A stretch of 64,000 nt of DNA, from NCBI GenBank assembly GCA_965204095.1, contig OZ241991.1, positions 434,001-498,000 on the forward strand, read 5' to 3'. The position numbers and the translations under genes were made by a program. Source of the stretch: JAPPLB01 sp965204095. GTDB taxonomy: Bacteria > Acidobacteriota > Terriglobia > Bryobacterales > UBA6623. Numbering within the stretch: position 1 is the first letter of the stretch; each line of letters starts with the position of its first letter. The notes beneath the pieces are model-generated. The model made no database searches. It was not told where the DNA came from and saw nothing but the letters and a program-made list of their open reading frames with translations. Positions 58,745 to 64,000 of this stretch are shown here, piece by piece.

Positions 58745-61399
58745 ATGCGGCCCTTTTCCCGCGCCGTTCGCCTTCTCGTCTGCGCCCTGGCCGTGGCGCC
58801 GTGGGCGCTCGCCCAGGTCTTTCCCCCTTTCCAGCCTGATCCGCTCGACAACGTCGGTGTAGCGGACGCTCTCTCCCTGCGTCCTCCCCGTTCCGTGGAG
58901 ACGGGCGTCACGGTCTTCCAGGGAAGCTATGTGCACTACGAAGTGATCGACGGGCTGGCCGTCGCCGGCGGGGATATGATCATCGGCGCCGCCGAGGAAG
59001 TCGCGGCGCGTTCGATCGGAAGCAACCCAGCGAAGCGTGGCGGACCCTCGCCCCGGCAACTGGCCCCCGTGGCAGACGACCGTCTTTGGCCGAGGGGCAT
59101 CATCCCCTACGTGATCGACGAAGAACTTCCCGAAGAGCAAAAGCAATTCGCCCGCGAAGCGATCGAGATCTGGAACACCCAGACGGTTATCACGCTGGTC
59201 CCACGTACGTTTCATCGCACTTACCTGCGTTTCAAGTACGACCCCGACTTTAGGCTCTGTGCGGCGGAAGTGGGCAGGAATGTCCAGCACGGAGAATCAG
59301 TAATCTTTGCGCGCAGATGCGGCCGTTCAGCGTTCCTCCATGAGATCGGTCATGCGGTAGGCCTCAATCATGAGCATCAGCGGGAAGACCGTGACCGCTA
59401 CGTGACGCTGCCCATGGAGAACATCACGAGGAGCGGTCGCATTTATAGTTTGTGGGGCAATTTCTTCCCCGGTAAGGATTCGTACAACTACAGATCCATC
59501 ATGCATTATCCTCCCTTGCTCCTACCGACGGTGAATAGCCCCCGCTACCTCGTCAGGGTGGGGTCCATCCCGCCCGGAATGCCAATTGGATGGGAAACAG
59601 TGCTCACACCCGGAGACATCCACGGCGTGGCGCACCTGTACGGAATGTCTCCCAAGGCGACCGTGATCTCGACCAACCCTCCGGGCCTGGATATCATCGT
59701 TGATGGCGAGCGGGTCGCCACGCCGGCGAGCTTCGAGTGGGAGATCGGCAGTGAGCATGTGCTGGAAGCTCCTTCCCCTCAGAGCGGCGGCGACAATACC
59801 CGCTACCTGTTCGGCCGCTGGAGCGATGAGGGCCGCCGCAGGCATACGATTCAGGCCGGTCGCGGCAACACTTGGTTCGAGGCCAACTTCATCCTGCAGC
59901 ATCGGGCGACGACCCACGTCTCACCGCCCGGCGCGGGCAGTGTGGTCATCCGTCCGGAATCGCCCGACGGCTTCTACACCCGGGACATGCAGGTTTCCGT
60001 CAAGGCGGAACCGAGCCCCGGCAGCGATTATCGCTTCGAATCCTGGGGCCATCACCATTGGTGGGGTTGGAGTGAGAACCCCATCCCGCCGTCTCATAGG
60101 TTTCCTGTAGAAAAACCAGAAACCCTCTTTTATCCCGCCCGATTTTCCGAAAGTCCATTGTTCCTGATCGATTCGAACGTCGAGCGATTCGCCGTGTACC
60201 TGGACGACAAGTGGATGATGGCTCCGGTTGCCGTTCGACCGCGGAGTGGCCGCCCGGTCATCCGCATGGAAGAGCTTCAATATCCGTCGCTGGGATTCGG
60301 GCGGCGGCGGTTACGCTTCCAGGGCTGGAGCGATGGAGGGGACATCGCTCATGCCATCGAAATGCCGCCGGAGGGCGGCGTCCTCACCGCCGAGGTGATC
60401 GCCGAATACCTTCTCGACCCGAAAGCCCAAGGTTTTGGGGAAGTCAAGGTCTCGTCACCCTCCGACGATGGCTTCTATCCCAGCGGGAGTCAGGTCACGT
60501 TGACGGCTGTGCCTTCAGACCGTTGGAGCCTGTCGCATTGGCGCGGCGGCGAGTTGCTGTTCGATCCGGTTCGTACCGTGGTGATGAACTCGCCACTCGA
60601 GCCCGAAGCGGTCTTTACCTCCGCTCGGAAGATCCGGCCGAGTGAACGCGTAACGGTGCGGTTGAGGGGCTATCCCAGCACCTTTCATATATACAACGGG
60701 AGCGATGCCTACTTCGTCCAGGTGCCGCCCGAAGCGTCTGAGCTCACGGTCAACTTCCGGACTCTGTCTCGGTCTCGCGATCATGACCTGCTCCTGTTGG
60801 TGCGCCGCGGGCAGGGTGTGCTAATTGAAACTGGCCCTGGGGCGTCGAACACACGGGAGGATGTCGTTGCCCGGGCCGACTATGCTTTTGCTTTGTCCGG
60901 CCGCAACGAGAGTTTCACCATCACGCGCGCATCGGATCCGCCCCTCGAAGCGGGGGTCTACTATTTGGTCCCTGCCACATTCGATCAGAGCCACCTCATC
61001 AACGGCAGGCTGACCGCGGATATCACCCTTGGGGGCGCGCCGCCTCCGACGCTGGTCGCCGACCCTCTCGCCTTCACCCTCGTAGCTCTCTTCGGCGGCG
61101 ATGCGCCGGCCCAGCCGCTCCGCATCGCGAACGAGGGCGGCAGCACCCTGAACTACCGCATCGATTCCGACCTGTCCGCCCTCAGTGCCTCCCCGCCGCA
61201 AGGGTCGATCCCCGCCGGCGATACCGCCGAGCTCGACATCGTGGCGCATGCCGCCGGCCTGCTGCCGGATACGTACTCAGGCGAGTTGTCCATCGTGGAA
61301 CAAGAGGCGTCAGATTCTTCCGAAGCCGACGATTCGGCCAAGCTGCTCTCCCTCCCCGTCACCCTCGTCGTCCTCTCCCCGCCCGACGACGAAGAGTGA
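58745..61399 (+). CDS. Secreted astacin-type (M12A) metalloprotease with C-terminal repeats
   Basis: An 884-residue protein. Signal peptide at residues 1-23 (LLVCALAVAPWALAQ). The protease domain at about 110-300 contains HEIGHAVGLNHEHQREDRD (H-E-x2-H-x2-G-x2-H-E-x2-R-x-D-R, zinc ligands) at about residue 199 and the Met-turn SIMHYPP at about 251. Residues 300-650 hold several PEGA/Big-like repeats (SEHVLEAP, GEVKVSSPSDDGFYPSGSQV). The end has an Ig-like domain (PLRIANEGGSTLNY). It probably digests extracellular protein. ATG 58745 begins the signal peptide. Confidence 0.85.
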   Translation: MRPFSRAVRLLVCALAVAPWALAQVFPPFQPDPLDNVGVADALSLRPPRSVETGVTVFQGSYVHYEVIDGLAVAGGDMIIGAAEEVAARSIGSNPAKRGGPSPRQLAPVADDRLWPRGIIPYVIDEELPEEQKQFAREAIEIWNTQTVITLVPRTFHRTYLRFKYDPDFRLCAAEVGRNVQHGESVIFARRCGRSAFLHEIGHAVGLNHEHQREDRDRYVTLPMENITRSGRIYSLWGNFFPGKDSYNYRSIMHYPPLLLPTVNSPRYLVRVGSIPPGMPIGWETVLTPGDIHGVAHLYGMSPKATVISTNPPGLDIIVDGERVATPASFEWEIGSEHVLEAPSPQSGGDNTRYLFGRWSDEGRRRHTIQAGRGNTWFEANFILQHRATTHVSPPGAGSVVIRPESPDGFYTRDMQVSVKAEPSPGSDYRFESWGHHHWWGWSENPIPPSHRFPVEKPETLFYPARFSESPLFLIDSNVERFAVYLDDKWMMAPVAVRPRSGRPVIRMEELQYPSLGFGRRRLRFQGWSDGGDIAHAIEMPPEGGVLTAEVIAEYLLDPKAQGFGEVKVSSPSDDGFYPSGSQVTLTAVPSDRWSLSHWRGGELLFDPVRTVVMNSPLEPEAVFTSARKIRPSERVTVRLRGYPSTFHIYNGSDAYFVQVPPEASELTVNFRTLSRSRDHDLLLLVRRGQGVLIETGPGASNTREDVVARADYAFALSGRNESFTITRASDPPLEAGVYYLVPATFDQSHLINGRLTADITLGGAPPPTLVADPLAFTLVALFGGDAPAQPLRIANEGGSTLNYRIDSDLSALSASPPQGSIPAGDTAELDIVAHAAGLLPDTYSGELSIVEQEASDSSEADDSAKLLSLPVTLVVLSPPDDEE

Positions 61400-61599
61400 C
61401 CCCGCGGCGAGGCGAAGTGCGTGAGAGGGCAGTCAGGACGAGGCGCGAGCCGGGCGGAGGAAAGAGGCGCGCACAGGCGTAGCGGCCTTATCGCCTCCTT
61501 TGGCCCTCGAGTCGCGACACACGAAACACGGCCTTTCCGGTTCATCGGCCGTCAGACATTTTTTTCTGGAGCGAACCAGGCCGCCACCAATGGTTTTCA

Positions 61600-61617
61600 C
61601 TATTGAGTCTCGCATAA
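61600..61617. repeat. Solo end of an IS630-type element
   Basis: CTATTGAGTCTCGCATAA matches the left end of the IS630 at 42271 (CTATTGAGTCCCGCATAA) with one difference. No transposase is beside it, so this is a leftover end or part of a MITE. Confidence 0.5.
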
Positions 61618-61633
61618 ACGATCCTTACCGCAA
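61616..61633. repeat. Short interspersed repeat, also at 63623-63640
   Basis: AAACGATCCTTACCGCAA here and AAACGATCCTTTCCGCAA at 63623-63640, both just outside genes. A shorter version, CTTTCCGCAATAG, occurs at about 55114. Probably the remains of one repeat family. Confidence 0.45.
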
Positions 61634-61701
61634 TAGTTCAGAGATAGGCTGTTCCCCGCTCAGCTCAGGCGATGCGCGGGGCAGATGCCCAGAACAGCGT
61701 G

Positions 61702-62574
61702 TCAGCCGTTGGGGCTTTCCGATTCTTCCAGCTTCCCGGAAGCGCTGTCCTGGTCAACTAACTGCTTGTCTCCCTGCGGCAGCGTCCGATACTTGGGCGG
61801 GACATCGTAAATCGTGCCCTGCCACAAGCCGAAGAAAACGGGGGCGCTCACAAGGGGGATTGCCAAGTAGGTTGTTTTCACAAAGTCCCACGATCCTACT
61901 GCTGCTATGCAGAACAAAGACGTAGCCCCCAGGGCAATCCATCCCTGCCATCGTTTCACGAACGGACGGTAGATAAGCACCTTACGCACGTCCGTCTTCT
62001 GCACGCTACGCGTCTGTCCGTCCTTGAGCCTCAACGTAATAGAGCCAGCCGTGGCCGATACGAAGCGGCCCCTGATCTTCCAGCTCTCCCGAGGGGCTGC
62101 ATCCTGGTACAGCCGCACCACAGTATCTCGATTGTGCGGCACGGCCTGCACCCGGGACCAGTCCGACCTCTTCGCCCGCGCTAACCTGAGCCGCTGATAC
62201 GCCTCTGAGCCTTTGATCTTGTCGTTCTTTCGCGCAAAATCCCAGGGCAGCCTGTCGGCGATACTGTACGCCCTCAAATTGGCGCCCGCATCCAGCAACG
62301 CCTCGATCACGGCCGGATCGGAGGTATCCCGCGCCGCCCGATGCAGGGCGGTGAGTCCTTGTCTATCCTGCTCGTTCGGATCCTCCCCGGCGCTGAGACA
62401 GCCCCTCACCTCGTCCACGGTGGCGGACTCGAAAAACTTCGCTGTATTCCAGCCCTGGCAGCTCTGGGCCGCCGCCATCGGCAGACCGGCCATCAGCAGC
62501 AGGCCAGCCAACCCAGCGGCCGTGATTTTCCTGAAAAGACTTCTGATGCTTGTGTTTTCAGTGAGATTCTTCAT
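61702..62574 (-). CDS. Exported ankyrin-repeat protein, copy 1
   Basis: A 290-residue protein. Signal or anchor sequence at residues 15-37 (AGLAGLLLMAGLPMAAAQ). Two ankyrin repeats at about 55-115 (LTALHRAARDTSDPAVIEAL, then LLDAGANLRAYSIADRLPWD). A basic domain follows, with two TM segments near residues 205-255 (WIALGATSLFCIAAVG, YLAIPLVSAPVFFG). It is a tandem paralogue of the next gene. Likely a membrane protein with a protein-binding ankyrin part. Confidence 0.72.
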   Translation of the reverse strand: MKNLTENTSIRSLFRKITAAGLAGLLLMAGLPMAAAQSCQGWNTAKFFESATVDEVRGCLSAGEDPNEQDRQGLTALHRAARDTSDPAVIEALLDAGANLRAYSIADRLPWDFARKNDKIKGSEAYQRLRLARAKRSDWSRVQAVPHNRDTVVRLYQDAAPRESWKIRGRFVSATAGSITLRLKDGQTRSVQKTDVRKVLIYRPFVKRWQGWIALGATSLFCIAAVGSWDFVKTTYLAIPLVSAPVFFGLWQGTIYDVPPKYRTLPQGDKQLVDQDSASGKLEESESPNG

Positions 62575-62650
62575 AGCTCCCTCTGGCTGACCCGAAGCTC
62601 CCAGATCAACACCGCCCCCTCCCGCTGCTCGCCGTGGCCGCGGGGTTCAC

Positions 62651-63568
62651 TCAGTCCCGAAGCGGCTCTTCTTGCTTCCCGGAAGCGTTGTCCTGGTCGC
62701 CGGACTGCTGGTCTGCTTGCGGCGGCGTCCGGTATCTGGGGGGTACGCTGTAAATCGCACCCATCCCCGAGACGAAGAAAGCAAGAACTCCGGCTGGAAG
62801 ACTGGTCATTGCGTGTACCCCAGCCATTGTCGACCCGGAGACATTGTCGACACTAGCGCTCATGCTGAGCAGGGTTTGCATGATCCCGAAAGCAACCCCC
62901 AGCGTGATCCACCCCGTCGTTCGTTTCGAGAATGGACGTGGGACAAGAACCTTGTTCACGGATGACTTCGTAAAGGTGCGCGTCTGACCATCCTTGAACA
63001 GCAGCGTGATGGAATCCGTCGTGGCCGCTTCGAAGCGACCTTTGAACCTACGGACGGGAGCGGCATCCTGATACAGCCGCACCTCGGTCTTGGTATTGCG
63101 TGCTACAGCCTGCACTCGCGACCAGTCCGCCTTCTTCGCCGACCCACTCCTAATCTGTGCTGGCACTGACACGATCCTGAGCCGCTGATAGGCGTCGGAG
63201 TCTTTGATCTTGTCGTTCTTCCGTGCGAATTGCCAGGGCAGCCGGCCAGCTCTGCTGTACGCCCGCGGGTTGGCGCCCGTATCCAGCAACGCCTCGATCA
63301 CGGCCGGATCGGAGGTCTTCCGCGCTGCCCGATGCAGGGCGGTGAGTCCTTGTGTGTCCGACTTGTTCGGGTTCTCACCGGCGCTGAGACAGGCCCTTAC
63401 TTCGTCCACCGTGGCGGTCGCGAAAAACTTCGCTGTATTCCAACCCTGGCAGCTTTGGGCCGTCGCCGGGGGCGGCAAGCTGGCCGCCAGCAGCAGGGGA
63501 GCAAGACCAGCCGTCGTGATTTTCCTACAAAAACTTCTGCTGATTCTGTCCCTCGTGGGATGCCTCAT
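62651..63568 (-). CDS. Exported ankyrin-repeat protein, copy 2
   Basis: A 305-residue protein with the same order as copy 1: SCQGWNTAKFFATATVDEVR, CLSAGENPNKSDTQGLTALH, the ankyrin repeats, and a KKADWSRVQAVARNTKTEVR segment. Compared with copy 1 it has about 10 additional residues (VSVPAQIRSGSA) before that segment, and different TM segments near the end. The 76-nt gap between the genes shows nothing. Confidence 0.72.
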   Translation of the reverse strand: MRHPTRDRISRSFCRKITTAGLAPLLLAASLPPPATAQSCQGWNTAKFFATATVDEVRACLSAGENPNKSDTQGLTALHRAARKTSDPAVIEALLDTGANPRAYSRAGRLPWQFARKNDKIKDSDAYQRLRIVSVPAQIRSGSAKKADWSRVQAVARNTKTEVRLYQDAAPVRRFKGRFEAATTDSITLLFKDGQTRTFTKSSVNKVLVPRPFSKRTTGWITLGVAFGIMQTLLSMSASVDNVSGSTMAGVHAMTSLPAGVLAFFVSGMGAIYSVPPRYRTPPQADQQSGDQDNASGKQEEPLRD

Positions 63569-63655
63569 GACAAGGTCATGGTATCACCAGGCTGAGAGGC
63601 TAGACGTGTGACCGTATAGTAGAAACGATCCTTTCCGCAAAAATCAGGTCTAAAC

Positions 63656-64000
63656 CTACCAAGTTGTAGCTCGGTCAATGGATCGCACAAGCAGGTGCTC
63701 CATCTCCCGCAACTGAGGTTGTAGTTCAAGGCCTAACTTGCCCCGTACAGAATCCAGGACGGAGGTAGGATTCCGTGTGTCCCAGATCAGTTCGAAATCG
63801 TAACGGCCCTCCATGCCTGTTTCGTCGATAACGGGCCGGTCAAGTTCGCTCTGCAGCATCCGGGCCAGATCTCGCAATGTTCCACCCGTTACCTTGAATT
63901 CTCCCCGTTTCCCGCTTAGCACCAGGGAGGAGAACTCTGAGAACTCCAGTCTTGGCATCCTTTCCGCGGTCTTTTGCAGAACATACACATTCGTGGGACG
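63656..64000 (-). CDS. TIGR03435-like protein, C-terminal part, cut by the window edge
   Basis: The frame is open to the edge of the window. The visible 114 residues match the end of TIGR03435 family proteins, which are expanded in Solibacter-type Acidobacteriota: FKVTGGTLRDLARMLQSELD, then RPVIDETGMEGRYDFELIWD and LGLELQPQLREMEHLLVRSI. Function is unknown; members are often next to sigma factors or exported proteins. Confidence 0.75.
   Translation of the reverse strand, partial: RPTNVYVLQKTAERMPRLEFSEFSSLVLSGKRGEFKVTGGTLRDLARMLQSELDRPVIDETGMEGRYDFELIWDTRNPTSVLDSVRGKLGLELQPQLREMEHLLVRSIDRATTW

Noticed and set aside
1..64000. tRNA, rRNA or a tRNA-linked integrase marking the island
   Set aside because: I looked for cloverleaf-like and integrase-like sequence and found none in the window; attachment sites cannot be assigned.

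Overview
The window looks like an accessory region of a GC-rich Acidobacteriota chromosome or large replicon, probably of the Bryobacterales/Solibacterales type. Evidence for this is at the right end: the C-terminal part of a TIGR03435-like protein (63.66 kb to the edge), a large secreted beta-propeller-like protein with the C-terminal domain typical of that group (55.3-58.0 kb), a secreted astacin-type protease (58.7-61.4 kb) and a tandem pair of ankyrin lipoprotein/membrane proteins (61.7-63.6 kb). No rRNA, tRNA, integrase or CRISPR array was seen.

Layout. (1) 0-10.8 kb is module A. It has a ParA ATPase, an RHH partner, a broken two-TM protein, a spacer of conserved stem-loops, a membrane protein with a proline-rich tail, and then a dense array of small genes. 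The array holds seven tandem paralogues of an unrecognised family, two DUF29-like genes and several zinc-ribbon mini-proteins. Eight array genes or their neighbours are preceded by copies of the same approximately 49-nt hairpin, placed 63-66 nt before the start codon; a ninth copy is in module D. (2) 11.2-13.9 kb is module B (ParA, RHH, TM protein, DUF29), cut off inside a spacer that is complete in module D. (3) 13.3-38.1 kb is a defence island. It contains a three-gene unit on the minus strand (DUF6361 protein, PLD-type nuclease, SNF2-like helicase), a complete class 1 DISARM operon (drmD-drmMI-drmA-drmB-drmC), a frameshifted ORF6N gene, a divergent XRE repressor/ImmA protease pair, and a ubiquitin-like operon (multiubiquitin-type Ubl, DUF6791/ThiF E1-like enzyme, DUF6527 protein). 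(4) 39-47.6 kb holds a diverged ParA/RHH pair (module C), HEPN-like and unknown genes, a defective IS630, a RelE-type toxin-antitoxin pair and a UvrD/helicase IV-like protein with zinc ribbons. (5) 47.7-51.7 kb is module D, a paralogous and more intact version of module A that also carries a membrane-anchored thermonuclease. (6) 51.7-55 kb has a HEPN (DUF86-like) gene and an IS3 element that has split a small membrane-protein gene. (7) 55-64 kb looks like core Acidobacteriota sequence.

How the parts may work together. The ParA/RHH modules resemble partition or maintenance modules of plasmids and integrative elements, and share a promoter and a pair of 12-bp repeats upstream. The defence island lies between modules B and C. 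The XRE/ImmA pair resembles CapH/CapP-type regulators of phage-defence operons. Two identical-architecture inverted repeats (TGTTTC-N6-GAAACA) flank the divergent promoter region in front of the Ubl operon, which suggests repression that is relieved by proteolysis. DISARM and the helicase/PLD/DUF6361 unit are transcribed in the same direction and have overlapping or nearly touching genes, as expected of two operons.

The least explained and most interesting signal is the hairpin leader family: its inner stem is invariant in nine copies, while the outer stem changes on both sides together (GGGTT with AACCC, or GGGTG with CACCC).
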